Counted from the first letter of the stretch, positions 16,818-26,226 are shown. The stretch is 64,000 nt of DNA from Algihabitans sp965233705 (GCA_965233705.1 CBDDTF010000001.1:248001-312000); one strand, 5' to 3'. Notes: generated from the letters alone by a model not told the origin. A program made the numbers and translations.

Positions 16818-18206
16818 ATGCGCATCGCCATGATCGGAACCGGCTACGTCGGCCTGGTGTCCGGCACCTGCTTTTCCGAGTTCGGCACCGAGGTGGTCTG
16901 CGTCGACAAGGACGCCGGCAAGATCGACCGCCTGAACCGGGGCGAGATCCCGATCTACGAGCCGGGCCTCGAGGAGCTGGTCGGCAAGAGCGTGGGCGAG
17001 GGACGCCTGTCCTTCACCACCGATCTGGCCGCCGCCGTCAAGGGCGCCGACGCGGTCTTCATCGCGGTGGGCACGCCCTCGCGGCGCGGCGACGGCCATG
17101 CCGACCTCTCCTATGTCTTCAGCGCCGCCGAGGAGGTGGCCCGCGCGCTGCCGGAGGCCGGCGCCGGCTTTACCTGCATCGTCACCAAGTCCACCGTGCC
17201 GGTCGGCACCGGCCGCAAGGTCGCGGGGATCCTGGCCGAGATCCGCCCGGACCTGCAGCTCGGCCGCGACTACGACGTGGCCTCGAACCCGGAGTTCCTG
17301 CGCGAGGGCTCGGCCATCGAGGACTTCATGCGCCCCGACCGGGTGGTGATCGGGGTGGAGAGCGAGCCGGCGCGCGAGACGCTCAGCGCCCTCTACCGCC
17401 CGCTCTACCTCAATGAAACGCCGATCGTCTCGACCCGGCTGGAGACGGCGGAGCTGATCAAGTACGCCGCCAACGCCTTCCTGGCGGTCAAGATCACCTT
17501 CATCAACGAGATCGCCGATCTCTGCGAGCAGGTCGGCGCCGACGTCCAGCAGGTCGCCCGCGGCATCGGGCTGGACGGCCGCATCGGCCCGAAGTTCCTG
17601 CACGCGGGTCCGGGCTATGGCGGCTCCTGCTTTCCCAAGGACACGCTGGCGCTGGTGCGCACGGCGCAGGAGGCCGGCGCGCCGATCCGCATCGTCGAGA
17701 CCACGGTGGACGTCAACGACACCCGCAAGACGGCCATGGCCGAGCGGGTCATCGCCTTCCTCAGCGGCCGCCGCGACGGCGACCTGACCGGCAAGACCGT
17801 CGGGCTGCTGGGCCTGACCTTCAAGCCCAACACCGACGACATGCGCGAAGCCCCGGCGCTGGCCATCGTGCCGCGGCTGCAGGCGGCCGGTGCCCGGGTG
17901 CGCGCCTTCGACCCGGAGGGCATGGACGAGGCGAAGAGGCTGCTCGACGGCCTCGACTGGTGCGACGACGCCTACCAGGTCGCCGAGGGCACGGACTGCC
18001 TGGTGCTGGTGACCGAGTGGAACGCCTTCCGCAACCTCGACCTGGCGCGGCTGAAAAAGGCGATGCGCGCGCCGGCGCTGGTCGATCTGCGCAACGTCTA
18101 CGACCCGCAGACCCTGGCCGCGGCCGGCTTCCGCTACCTCGGCGTCGGGCGCGGGCGCGCCGCCGAAGCGGTGTCGGTCCCCTCCTCGGGGGAGAGCGCG
18201 GCATGA
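16818..18206 (+). CDS. ugd: UDP-glucose 6-dehydrogenase
   Basis: Ugd oxidises UDP-glucose to UDP-glucuronate with two NAD. The 462-residue protein starts MRIAMIGTGYVGLVSGTCF (Rossmann GxGYVGL). It continues with STVPVGTGRKV, SNPEFLREGSAIEDF, ELIKYAANAFLAVKITFINE and GPGYGGSCFPKDT with catalytic Cys271. LTFKPNTDDMREAPAL lies in the C-terminal domain. A good ribosome site (GAAGAGGAG) precedes the ATG. The end overlaps the next gene by four bases (ATGA), so the two are translationally coupled. Confidence 0.96.
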   Translation: MRIAMIGTGYVGLVSGTCFSEFGTEVVCVDKDAGKIDRLNRGEIPIYEPGLEELVGKSVGEGRLSFTTDLAAAVKGADAVFIAVGTPSRRGDGHADLSYVFSAAEEVARALPEAGAGFTCIVTKSTVPVGTGRKVAGILAEIRPDLQLGRDYDVASNPEFLREGSAIEDFMRPDRVVIGVESEPARETLSALYRPLYLNETPIVSTRLETAELIKYAANAFLAVKITFINEIADLCEQVGADVQQVARGIGLDGRIGPKFLHAGPGYGGSCFPKDTLALVRTAQEAGAPIRIVETTVDVNDTRKTAMAERVIAFLSGRRDGDLTGKTVGLLGLTFKPNTDDMREAPALAIVPRLQAAGARVRAFDPEGMDEAKRLLDGLDWCDDAYQVAEGTDCLVLVTEWNAFRNLDLARLKKAMRAPALVDLRNVYDPQTLAAAGFRYLGVGRGRAAEAVSVPSSGESAA

Positions 18207-19582
18207 GCGGCCACGAGTTCCACCCCAGCCTGCTGCGCGAGTACGACATCCGCGGCGTCTTCGGCCAGACCCTCTCGACCGAGGACGCGCGCGCACTGGG
18301 CCGTGCCTTCGGCTCGCAGTTGGTCGAGGCCGGCGGCAGCCGCGTCGCGGTCGGCTACGACGGGCGCCTCTCCTCGCCGGAGCTGGAGGCGGCGCTGGTC
18401 GAGGGCCTGGTCGCCACCGGCCTGCGGGTGCTGCGCGTCGGGCGCGGGCCGACGCCGCTGCTTTACTACGCCGTCTGCGAGCTGCCGGCCGACGGCGGCA
18501 TCATGGTCACCGGCTCGCACAACCCGCCGGACTACAACGGCTTCAAGATGATGCTCGCCTCGGGCAGCGTGTTCGGCGAGCAGATTCAGGCGCTCGGCCA
18601 GCGCGCCGCCGAGGGCCGCTTCCACGAAGGCGCGGGCAGCGCCGAGAGCGTCGCGCTGCTGCCCGCCTACGTCGAGCGGCTGCTGCGCGATTTCGACGGG
18701 CCACGCGCGCTGAAGGTCGCCTGGGACGCCGGCAACGGCGCCCTGGGCGAGGCGATGGTGGCGCTGACCTCGCGCCTGCCGGGCGAGCATATCCTGCTCA
18801 ACGCCGAGATCGACGGCACCTTCCCGGCGCATCACCCCGACCCGACCGTGGCCGACAACCTGGCCCAGCTCATCGCCACGGTGCGCGAGCAGGGCTGCGA
18901 CCTGGGCTTCGCCTTCGACGGCGACGGCGACCGCATCGGCGCGGTCGACGGCCAGGGGCGCATCCTCTGGGGCGACCAGCTCATGCTGCTGCTGGCGCGC
19001 GACGTGCTGGCGGAAACCCCCGGGGCGACCATCATCGCCGACGTCAAGGCCAGCCAGCTCCTCTTCGACGGGATCGCCGAGCTGGGCGGCAAGCCCCTGA
19101 TGTGGAAGACCGGCCATTCGCTGATCAAGGCCAAGATGAAGGAGGTCGGCGCCCCCTTCGCCGGGGAGATGAGCGCGCACCTCTTCTTCGCCGACCACTT
19201 CTACGGCTACGACGACGCCCTCTACGGCGCGGTGCGGGTGCTCAACGCCCTCAAGACCTACGGCGACAGCCTGGCCGCCTTCCGCGACTCCCTGCCCCAC
19301 CTGACCAACACCCCGGAGATCCGCTTCCCCTGCCCGGAGGAGCGCAAGTTCCAGGTGGTCGAGGAGGTGCGCGACCGCCTGACGGAAGCCGGGGCCGACG
19401 TGATCGACGTCGACGGCGTGCGGGTGCGCGACGGCGAGGGCTGGTGGCTGCTGCGCGCCTCCAACACCCAGGACGTGCTGGTCGCCCGCTGCGAGGCGCG
19501 CACCGACACCGGCCTGCAGCGCCTCAAGCTGCTGCTGGGCGACCAGCTCCGCCAGTCGGGCCTGGAGCCGCCGGAGTTCTGA
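18203..19582 (+). CDS. phosphomannomutase/phosphoglucomutase
   Basis: The enzyme interconverts hexose 6- and 1-phosphates, supplying glucose-1-phosphate to GalU or mannose-1-phosphate for GDP-mannose. The 459-residue protein shows LLREYDIRGVFG at the start and the phosphoserine loop TGSHNPPDYNGFK. It also shows the metal loop FAFDGDGDRIG, the sugar loop GEMSAHLFF and the C-terminal LRASNTQDVLV phosphate-binding loop. Dual specificity is typical of bacterial members of this length (algC/pgmG type) but cannot be proven here. Its ATG overlaps the ugd stop. Confidence 0.92.
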   Translation: MSGHEFHPSLLREYDIRGVFGQTLSTEDARALGRAFGSQLVEAGGSRVAVGYDGRLSSPELEAALVEGLVATGLRVLRVGRGPTPLLYYAVCELPADGGIMVTGSHNPPDYNGFKMMLASGSVFGEQIQALGQRAAEGRFHEGAGSAESVALLPAYVERLLRDFDGPRALKVAWDAGNGALGEAMVALTSRLPGEHILLNAEIDGTFPAHHPDPTVADNLAQLIATVREQGCDLGFAFDGDGDRIGAVDGQGRILWGDQLMLLLARDVLAETPGATIIADVKASQLLFDGIAELGGKPLMWKTGHSLIKAKMKEVGAPFAGEMSAHLFFADHFYGYDDALYGAVRVLNALKTYGDSLAAFRDSLPHLTNTPEIRFPCPEERKFQVVEEVRDRLTEAGADVIDVDGVRVRDGEGWWLLRASNTQDVLVARCEARTDTGLQRLKLLLGDQLRQSGLEPPEF

Positions 19583-19602
19583 ACCAGGCGCGGGGAGAGC
19601 GC

Positions 19603-20145
19603 ATGCGTTTCTTCTTCTACGGCACCCTTCTCGACCCCGACATCCGCCGGATCGTCTTTCCCCATCTGCACCGGCGGCTGCAGCTCTATCCCGGCGAGCT
19701 GCGCGGCTTCCGGCGGGTCGCCGCGCGCGACGGCGACTACCCGGTGCTGGTGCCGCACCCCTCGGCCCGGGTGCAGGGCTGGCTGGCGGACGGCCTGGAC
19801 CTGCCGGCCCTGGCGCGCGCCGCCCACTTCGAGGGCGCGCTCTACCAGCCGGTGGTGCGGCGCGTACACGACCGCCAGCGGCGGCCGCTGGAAGCCTGGC
19901 TGTTCCTGCCCATGAACCCGCGCCGCCAGGGCAGCCGGCAGAGCTGGAACCTCGGCCGCTGGCAGCGCCGCAAGAAGCGCCAGACCTTGCTGATCGCCAC
20001 GCAGTGGATGGCCGAGTTCGGCGCCAAGGGCTTTGCCAGCGGCGACCTCTCCTGGCAGGGGCGACGCACCCTGCTGCGGCTGGCCGCGGAGATCGAGGGC
20101 CGCCCGGCGGGCGAGGCCGCCTTCCGCCTCGACGCCGCCGCCTGA
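19603..20145 (+). CDS. gamma-glutamylcyclotransferase-fold (AIG2-like) protein
   Basis: This is a 180-residue protein starting MRFFFYGTLLDPDIRRIVF, the YGTL glycine loop of the GGCT/AIG2 fold. LRGFRRVAARDGDYPVLVPHP and an FEGALYQPV segment with the expected acidic residue follow. The C-terminal half is rich in basic residues (GRWQRRKKRQTLLIATQWM). Such proteins may act on gamma-glutamyl peptides or amines, and the true substrate is unknown. The start ATG follows GGGGAGAG. It is the last gene before repeat copy 2. Confidence 0.8.
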   Translation: MRFFFYGTLLDPDIRRIVFPHLHRRLQLYPGELRGFRRVAARDGDYPVLVPHPSARVQGWLADGLDLPALARAAHFEGALYQPVVRRVHDRQRRPLEAWLFLPMNPRRQGSRQSWNLGRWQRRKKRQTLLIATQWMAEFGAKGFASGDLSWQGRRTLLRLAAEIEGRPAGEAAFRLDAAA

Positions 20146-20168
20146 GGGCCGGACTCCTGGCGCGGCCG

Positions 20169-20309
20169 CTAGCGCGATTTGCGACCGTTTGGACGCGCGT
20201 CAGCGCGTCCGCCGGTCGCGAAGAATCACTCTAACCCTCTGGTGTAGAGCAGGTTTCTTGTGATCGGCGGCCTCACGCTGTGGGGCCAGACGATCACAAT
20301 CTGCTCTAG
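20169..20309. repeat. dispersed double-hairpin element, copy 2 (141 bp)
   Basis: It starts and ends with CTAG. The right hairpin is nearly perfect: TAGAGCAG and TTGTGATCG pair with CGATCACAA and CTGCTCTA, around GGCC-CAC/GTG-GGCC. Relative to copy 1, one core A-T pair has become C-G on both sides of the stem, a compensated change. The last TAG is in frame with, and closes, the reading just upstream of the chemoreceptor remnant that begins at 20310. Confidence 0.85.
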
Positions 20310-20828
20310 GGGGACCGCCCCTTCGTCGAGATGGCCCAGGCCAAGGCCGGCGAGATCGCGGCCGCGCTGGAGGCGGCCCTGGCGCGCGGCGAGATCGACG
20401 AGGCCGACCTGTTCGACCGGGACTACCGCCCGGTCCCGGGCAGCGACCCGCAACAGGTCGTCACCGCCTTCACCAAGCTGACCGACCGGCTGTTCCCACC
20501 GATTCAGGAACCGGTGCTGGCCTGGGATGCGCGGGTGGTCTTCTGCGCCGCCGTGGACGGCCGGGGCTACCTGCCGGCCCACAACGCCAAGTTCTCGCAG
20601 CCGCAGGGCGACGATCCCGTCTGGAACAACGCCAACTGCCGCAACCGGCGCATCTTCGACGACCGCGTCGGGCTGACGGCCGGGCGCAACACCAAGCCCT
20701 TCCTGCTGCAGACCTACCGCCGCGACATGGGCGGCGGCCGCTTCGTGCTGATGAAGGACGTCAGTGCGCCGATCCGGGTGCGCGGCCGCCACTGGGGCGG
20801 CCTGCGCCTGGCCTACAAGCCGGACTAG
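20310..20828 (+). pseudogene. 5'-truncated methyl-accepting chemotaxis protein, C-terminal remnant
   Basis: The 173-codon reading matches, from memory, the C-terminal domain of alphaproteobacterial chemoreceptors. It runs FVEMAQAKAGEIAAALEAAL, DEADLFDRDYRPVPGS, FCAAVDGRGYLPAHNAKFSQ, NCRNRRIFDDRVGLTAGRNT, YRRDMGGGRFVLMKDVSAPI and RGRHWGGLRLAYKPD. The signalling domain and membrane segments that should precede it are missing. The reading starts exactly at the edge of repeat copy 2, in mid-helix. A start at ATG 20331 could still give a 165-residue protein, but there is no ribosome site. It faces an intact chemoreceptor gene, tail to tail. Confidence 0.75.
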
Positions 20829-20844
20829 GCCCGACCGGGGCCGA

Positions 20845-22851
20845 TCAGGCCGCCCGCATCCGCTCGAGGAACAGCCCGACGCTGACCTGCAGGGTCTCGG
20901 CCTTGGCCGAGACCGACTGCGCGGTGGTCAGGACCTGGCTGGCCCCGGCGGCGTTCGCCTGGGTCGCCTCGCTCAGTCCCTGAATGTTACGCGCCACTTC
21001 GGTGGTCCCCTTCGCCGCCTCCTGGGCGTTGCGGGCGATCTCGTCCGTCGCCGCCGCCTGCTGCTCGCTGGCCGAGGCCACGCCGGTCGCGATTTCGCGC
21101 AGGTTGGCGATCGCGTCGGCCACGGCCTGGAACTGGGGCACGGTGGTGTCGACGGCGGCCTGCATGTCGCGGATCTGCCCGGCGATCTCCTCGGTCGCCT
21201 TCGCGGTCTGGGTCGCCAGCGCCTTGACCTCGCTGGCGACCACGGCGAAGCCCTTGCCGGCCTCGCCGGCGCGCGCCGCCTCGATCGTCGCGTTGAGCGC
21301 CAGCAGGTTGGTCTTGCCCGCGATCTCGGTGATCAGCTCGACCACCTGCCCGACCCGCTCGGCGCGGCGGCGCAGTCCGTCCACCGTGTCGCGCGCGCCC
21401 TCGGCCTCGTGGGCCGCCTGGGCCGCGCGCTCCGAGGTCTGGGCGGTCTGGCCGGTGACCTCCTTGATCGAGTTGGACAGCTCCTCGGCCGCGGCCGAGA
21501 CGGTCTGCACATTGGCCTGGGCCTCGTCGGAGGCCGAGGCGACGGCGGTCGTCTGGCCGGTCGTCTGCTCGACGGCGGTGCTCATCGACTGCGCCGTTGC
21601 CTCCAGCTCGGTCGAGGCCGAGGTGAGGCTGGAGAGCACCTCGTCGATCTCGGACTGGAAGGCCGCCGCCTGTCGGGCGATCTCCTCGCCACGGGCGGCG
21701 CGGCGGCTCGCCTCCTCGGCCTGCTCGGCCATCAGGCGCTCGCTCTCGCCCATCGCGGCGCTGAAGGTCTCCAGCGTGCTCGCCATCCGACCGATCTCGT
21801 CGCGGCGGCCGACCGCGGGAATCTCGACATTCCGCTCGCCGCCGGCAATCCGCTGCATGGCGGCGGTCATGGCCGTCACCGGGCCGCCGATCATGCGTCC
21901 GAGCAGGAGGGCGATAGCCAGCCCCAACAGAATGGCGACGCCGGTCACGACCAGAACGATCCAGAAGGTGGCGTCGAAGGTGGAGGTCAGCGTGGCGCGG
22001 CCGGCTTCCAGCTCCCGGGTGAACTCCGCCCGCAGAGTCTGGGCGGTGCGCTCGACATTGTCGAAGGTCGCCAGGATCTCCTCGTTGAAGATCCGCGCCC
22101 GCGCGGCGGTCGCCGCCTTCAGGTCGGCGAAGGCGAGGGTCCAGGTCTCGCCGAGCCGGGCGATCTCCTGGGTCTGCTGGCGCCGCTCCGCATCCTCGAG
22201 GTTGTCGATGAGATCGCGCATCGCGACGGTCATCTCCGCCATCTCGGCGGCCACGCGCTCGGCGTTCGCCTCGTCCCGATCCTGCAGGAAGCGGCCGAGA
22301 TAGGCCCGCGCCAGCAGGAGATGCTCCTGCACCAGTCCGGCATCCGCGGCCGAGGCGTCATCCCCGTCGGCCCGCGCGCCGCGCATCACCGCGCTGAGCA
22401 GCTCGCGCGCACGCGTGCCCATTTCGCGCACGCTTGCCGTCAGCTCCGCGAGGCGCTGGCTCTCCCCCACAGCCGCGTCGAACGCGCCCTTGGCATCGAG
22501 AAGGCTGGCGCGCTTGCGCGTCAGGAGTTCGGCCCGATTGGCGTCGACCGCGCTGTCGATCGACTGTTCGATCCGCAGGATCACGTCGTCGAAGGAGCGC
22601 CGGGCGGCCTGCAGATCGGCCTCCTCGGAGAAAAGGAAGTAGCGCCGCGCACGCGCCTGCACATCCTTGATGCCGGCTTCCAGCAGCCCGAGGTCGGCGA
22701 CCTGCCGCGCTTCCGTGGCGAAGAGCTGGAACTTCTGGCGGCCGAAGTCGGCCGACCAGGAGGCGAGACCGCCCACAATCGCGAGCAGGAGCAGAACGGC
22801 GGCGAAGCCCGCCAGGGTTTTGCGGGTGATCGGCCAGTCGGCGAAGGACAT
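20845..22851 (-). CDS. methyl-accepting chemotaxis protein
   Basis: This is a transmembrane chemoreceptor of 668 residues. The N-terminal segment (TLAGFAAVLLLLAIVGGLAS) and a second one near residue 300 (TFWIVLVVTGVAILLGLAIA) flank a helical periplasmic domain of about 260 residues. A HAMP domain (GRMIGGPVTAMTAAMQRIAGG) follows. The signalling domain includes ELSNSIKEVTGQTAQ and the hairpin tip KTNLLALNATIEAARAGEAG with GFAVVASEVKALA. The ligand is unknown. The start ATG 22849-22851 follows GGAGACAAGG; upstream in-frame ATGs lack a site. Output presumably goes to the che operon at 28.7-34.4 kb. Confidence 0.93.
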   Translation of the reverse strand: MSFADWPITRKTLAGFAAVLLLLAIVGGLASWSADFGRQKFQLFATEARQVADLGLLEAGIKDVQARARRYFLFSEEADLQAARRSFDDVILRIEQSIDSAVDANRAELLTRKRASLLDAKGAFDAAVGESQRLAELTASVREMGTRARELLSAVMRGARADGDDASAADAGLVQEHLLLARAYLGRFLQDRDEANAERVAAEMAEMTVAMRDLIDNLEDAERRQQTQEIARLGETWTLAFADLKAATAARARIFNEEILATFDNVERTAQTLRAEFTRELEAGRATLTSTFDATFWIVLVVTGVAILLGLAIALLLGRMIGGPVTAMTAAMQRIAGGERNVEIPAVGRRDEIGRMASTLETFSAAMGESERLMAEQAEEASRRAARGEEIARQAAAFQSEIDEVLSSLTSASTELEATAQSMSTAVEQTTGQTTAVASASDEAQANVQTVSAAAEELSNSIKEVTGQTAQTSERAAQAAHEAEGARDTVDGLRRRAERVGQVVELITEIAGKTNLLALNATIEAARAGEAGKGFAVVASEVKALATQTAKATEEIAGQIRDMQAAVDTTVPQFQAVADAIANLREIATGVASASEQQAAATDEIARNAQEAAKGTTEVARNIQGLSEATQANAAGASQVLTTAQSVSAKAETLQVSVGLFLERMRAA

Positions 22852-23080
22852 ACCTTGTCTCCACATACCGTTGCCCGGCCCGCGCGTCGCCGCCGGGCCG
22901 ATGGAAAAGAAGAGCCGCGGCATGGCGTAGAGGTCGCGCGACGCGACGAGACGGCCGAGGCCCGAGCTCTTTCGCACGGCACCGAAAATGCGAAGACCCG
23001 AAAGTTGAAAACGAAGATGATGTTTTGTGAATGCCGCTGCATGGCGGCCGCGCGGCCCGACCCGTGCGCGCCCGCCGCGT

Positions 23081-23160
23081 TGCGTGACCTGGCGAACCGC
23101 CCAGGCGGTTCATTCGGGCCAAATCAACCGGGCCAAATCAAACGGGCCGGATCAATCGGG
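23081..23160. repeat. partial hairpin element (copy 7) and 14-bp tandem repeat
   Basis: GACCTGGCGAACCGCC with AGGCGGTTCATTC (23086-23115) matches the internal module of copies 3 and 5 (GACCTGGCGA...AGGCGAGTTACTC). It is followed by about three units of CGGGCCAAATCAAC to 23160, which reach the 3' end of the DUF4440 gene. The 300 bases between this gene and the chemoreceptor start hold this and a presumed promoter. Confidence 0.55.
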
Positions 23161-23586
23161 GCGGCCCCGGCTTTCGTCGTCCGCCGGCGTTCCCTGGTGG
23201 AAGACGAGGCGCCATTGGCCGGACTCGCGACGCCAGATGGAGGACCTCAGGGTATGCTGGGCCGACAGCGTGGACGGCGCGTCGGAGCGGAGCGCCTCGC
23301 CGCCCGGCGCCCGGATCGAGCGATAGGTCAGCAGCGCCAGGTCCGGGCCGAGCCGCCGCGCGGCGAACTCTCGGGTGACCAGCGCGCCGGCCGGGTCCTC
23401 CGCGTCCGCCGCGGTCAGCGCCGCGACGACGCCGGCCTTGTCGTGAACGCCGCCGGAGCGGCCGAACTCGAGGAAGTCGTCGGCGAGCAGCGCCTCGAGG
23501 CGGCGCCGGTCGCGGCGCACCGCCGGGTCCAGCAGCGCCAGCTCGCGCTCGCGCAGCACGCGCAGGAGAGCGTCCGCATCGGCCAT
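23152..23586 (-). CDS. DUF4440/NTF2-like (SnoaL-fold) protein
   Basis: This is a small cytoplasmic protein of 144 residues. LLRVLRERELALLDPAVRRD, LEALLADDFLEFGRSGGVHD and a late WRRESGQWRLVFHQGTPA match the DUF4440 layout within the NTF2 fold. Members range from ligand-binding domains to uncharacterised stand-alone proteins, and no catalytic residue is evident. Its 3' end lies in the tandem repeat. The D,D-carboxypeptidase gene ends 33 bases upstream in the same direction, so the two may be cotranscribed. Confidence 0.8.
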   Translation of the reverse strand: MADADALLRVLRERELALLDPAVRRDRRRLEALLADDFLEFGRSGGVHDKAGVVAALTAADAEDPAGALVTREFAARRLGPDLALLTYRSIRAPGGEALRSDAPSTLSAQHTLRSSIWRRESGQWRLVFHQGTPADDESRGRPD

Positions 23587-23619
23587 CGCAACGGCCGCCG
23601 GTCCGGCGTCGCGGCCCGC

Positions 23620-24894
23620 TCAGGCGCCGTCGCCCACCACCAGGCAGGGGGTGGAGTGCTGGCGCTCCAGCCGGCGGCAGGCCTCGACCGCCGAGGTGCG
23701 GTCCTCGAGACCGGTCAGGCGGGCCCGGAAGAGGGTGTCGCCGCCATGCTCGGTCGGCTGCACCAGCACCTCCGCCCGGCTGAGCAGGTCGGGCACCCGC
23801 TGCGCGGCGGAGGACGCGGCGACCTCGGCCTGCTGGTACTGGCCGAAGGCGCCGACCTGGACCGTCCAGCCGGGCAGGCGGCGCGCCTCGGCGCGCGAGA
23901 CCAGACTGAAGCCCTCGCCCTCGGTCTCGCCGGCCGCCTGGGTGCCCTGCCCGGTCGCCAGCGCCAGGGAGATGCCCGGGCGCGCCGGGTTGCGCGGCGG
24001 CAGGCGGTCGGGCTGCGGCACGCCCCAGGAGGCCACCTGGGTGAAGCTGCGGTCCAGCAGCTCGACCATGTGGTCGTCGCGCGAGCGCCCGGTGCGGCCG
24101 CCGAACACCACCGCCACCAGACGCCGACCGTCGCGCACCACCGAGGCCGCGAGATTGAAGCCGGAGGCCCGGATGTAGCCGGTCTTGATGCCGTCCGCCC
24201 CCTCGTAGCGGGTCAGCAGCTTGTTGTGGTTCTTGTAGGTGCGGCCCTTGTAGGTGAACTGCTTGGTCTGGAAATAGGCGTAGCGGGCCGGGAAGTCCTG
24301 CAGCAGGCGGATCGACAGGGTCGCCATGTCGCGCGCCGTCGAGACCTGGCCGGAGTTGGGCAGGCCCGAGGCGTTCTTGAAGGTCGTGCTGGACATGCCC
24401 AGCGCCCGCGCCCGCTCGGTCATCTTGCGGGCGAACTGCCACTCGGTGCCGCCCATCGCCTCGGCCAGCACCACCGCCACGTCGTTGGCCGACTTGGTCA
24501 CCAGCGCCAGCACCGCCTCCTCCAGGCGGATCGTCGAGCCGGCCTTCAGACCCAGCTTCGAGGGCGGCTGCCCGGCGGCGCGACGCGAGACCGTCAGGCG
24601 GTCCTCCAGCGACAGCTCGCCGCGCTCCAGCGCCTCGAAGGCCATGTAGAGCGTCATCATCTTGGTCAGCGAGGCGGGATAGCGCCGCGCGTCGGCGTAG
24701 CGCGCGGAGAGCACCGCGCCGCTCTCGACATCGACCACGATCGAGGCGTATTTGGAATTGGCTGCGGCCGGCGGCGCCGCCAGCAGCAGGATCGCGAGAA
24801 CGAGCAGGAGACCGGCGACCAGGCCGGACAGCGGACTCTCGCGGACAACGCCCGCACGGGCGACGGCGGCGAATGGCGCTTGCGCGGTCGGCAC
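23620..24894 (-). CDS. D-alanyl-D-alanine carboxypeptidase (PBP5/6 type) with SPOR domain
   Basis: This periplasmic enzyme trims the terminal D-Ala from peptidoglycan stem peptides. The 424-residue protein has an N-terminal hydrophobic signal (LVAGLLLVLAILLLAAPPAA). The three penicillin-binding motifs are SLTK (Ser75, Lys78), SAN (135-137) and KTG (237-239). The C-terminus (residues about 345-420, WTVQVGAFGQYQQAEVAASS) is a SPOR domain, which binds denuded glycan at division sites, instead of the PBP5 beta domain. This combination is common in alphaproteobacteria. Confidence 0.93.
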   Translation of the reverse strand: MPTAQAPFAAVARAGVVRESPLSGLVAGLLLVLAILLLAAPPAAANSKYASIVVDVESGAVLSARYADARRYPASLTKMMTLYMAFEALERGELSLEDRLTVSRRAAGQPPSKLGLKAGSTIRLEEAVLALVTKSANDVAVVLAEAMGGTEWQFARKMTERARALGMSSTTFKNASGLPNSGQVSTARDMATLSIRLLQDFPARYAYFQTKQFTYKGRTYKNHNKLLTRYEGADGIKTGYIRASGFNLAASVVRDGRRLVAVVFGGRTGRSRDDHMVELLDRSFTQVASWGVPQPDRLPPRNPARPGISLALATGQGTQAAGETEGEGFSLVSRAEARRLPGWTVQVGAFGQYQQAEVAASSAAQRVPDLLSRAEVLVQPTEHGGDTLFRARLTGLEDRTSAVEACRRLERQHSTPCLVVGDGA

Positions 24895-25053
24895 GGAGAC
24901 CCCCCTTCAATCGCGATGGCAACGACGCACCCCAGAGCCTTGAATCTAGACGACTCCGTGAGGTCTGTCCAGGTATTCTGGCGGTTTTCGGCTTTCGCCG
25001 AAGCCGCTGCGTCTCTATGGCTAAGGGAAAATGGTTAGCGGAGTCTTGACGCG

Positions 25054-25767
25054 ATGCCGAGCCCCCCGATCCGTCCCCTGCGCCCCGGCCTGCTGGCCGC
25101 CCTGGTGCTGACGCTGCTGAGCGCCTGCACCTACAGCGGCGGCATCGAACAACCGGGCGTGCAAAAGACGAGCTGGTTCAGTTACCTCAACGGCGACGAC
25201 ATCCGCCAGGCCTGCGTGGCGGACGGCGTGCCCCGCTGGCGGCTGATCTACAACGGCCAGTACGCCGAACAGGTGCGCAGCTACGAGCTGGTCGGCGACG
25301 GGCACGGCGGCGCCACCTACACCGCGCGGGTCCAGACGCCGGCCAGCCTGACCCGGCTCACGCTGGACAATCCGCTCGAGCCCTGGGCCTGGAAGACCAG
25401 CCAGGTGCTGCTCTCACCGCCCGAGGTGCAGGGCTTCGAGACGGCGCTGCGCCGCTCCGGCGCCTATGGGCCGACGCCCAGCGGCCTGCGCCTGCACTCG
25501 CGCAACTTCTACTGGATCCTGATCGCCTGCCGCGACGGACAGATCCACTACAATGCCTGGCTGCACCCCTCCGAGCGGTGGGAGCGCATCGTCTTCGACG
25601 ACTGGCTGCTGCGCTTCGACGAGACCGGCGTGCCGCTGCGCCCGCCGCGCTACGTCGACCCCTCGGAGCGGCTGCGCGACCGGGTGACCCGCGGCGACGA
25701 CGACAGCAGCTACAACTTCGACATGACGGTCGGGGACAACGGCCTGAAGGGGCTGCTGACCTTCTGA
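25054..25767 (+). CDS. predicted outer-membrane or periplasmic lipoprotein, unknown function
   Basis: The 237-residue protein has a signal sequence ending LTLLSAC, a lipobox with Cys at about residue 25. The mature part has no domain I recognise. It holds YLNGDDIRQACVADGVPRWR, RLIYNGQYAEQVRSYELVGD and a repeated aromatic pattern around NFYWILIACRDGQIHYNAWL. The last 30 residues are acidic. It is divergent from the carboxypeptidase gene across a 159-base promoter region and converges on fliJ. Confidence 0.75.
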   Translation: MPSPPIRPLRPGLLAALVLTLLSACTYSGGIEQPGVQKTSWFSYLNGDDIRQACVADGVPRWRLIYNGQYAEQVRSYELVGDGHGGATYTARVQTPASLTRLTLDNPLEPWAWKTSQVLLSPPEVQGFETALRRSGAYGPTPSGLRLHSRNFYWILIACRDGQIHYNAWLHPSERWERIVFDDWLLRFDETGVPLRPPRYVDPSERLRDRVTRGDDDSSYNFDMTVGDNGLKGLLTF

Positions 25768-25803
25768 CGCCAGCTCCGTTCGGGGCCAGCGCCGGGGCCG
25801 CCC

Positions 25804-26226
25804 CTACCCCTCCTCGCGGCGGCGGTGCAGCTCGATGCCCAGGTCGTCCTCGGCCAACCGTTCGCTCCGGGCGCGTTTCTCGCGCGCCCGCCTCACCGCG
25901 CCGGCGCGGGCCATCTCGTACTTCTTGAGCTCCTCGAAGGCGCTTTGCACCGCCTCGCGCGCCTCCTCGCTCTCGGCCTCGACGGCGCGCAGGCTCTCGA
26001 CCAGCTTGGCGCGGCGCTGCCGGGCCACGGCGACAAAGGCCGGGTAGGCCACGGCCCCATCGAGCGAGCGCGCGGCGGCCTCCTGCTCGGTGGCGATCTC
26101 CTCGTCGAGGGCGGCGATATCCTTGCTGAGCCGCTGCGCCAGACGCTCCAGGTCGCCGAGCATCCGGCGTTTCTCGTCCAGGGTCCAGCGGTGCAGCCGG
26201 ACCAGGTTGTCGATGGCGCCGCTCAT
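25804..26226 (-). CDS. fliJ: flagellar export protein FliJ
   Basis: FliJ is the coiled-coil stalk of the flagellar export ATPase and escorts chaperones. The 140-residue protein is wholly helical and highly charged (LERLAQRLSKDIAALDEEIA, SEEAREAVQSAFEELKKYEM, RRAREKRARSERLAEDDLGI), with the expected length. Its ATG overlaps the fliI stop (ATGA). Identification relies on the shape and on position after fliI, the conserved order. Confidence 0.85.
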   Translation of the reverse strand: MSGAIDNLVRLHRWTLDEKRRMLGDLERLAQRLSKDIAALDEEIATEQEAAARSLDGAVAYPAFVAVARQRRAKLVESLRAVEAESEEAREAVQSAFEELKKYEMARAGAVRRAREKRARSERLAEDDLGIELHRRREEG

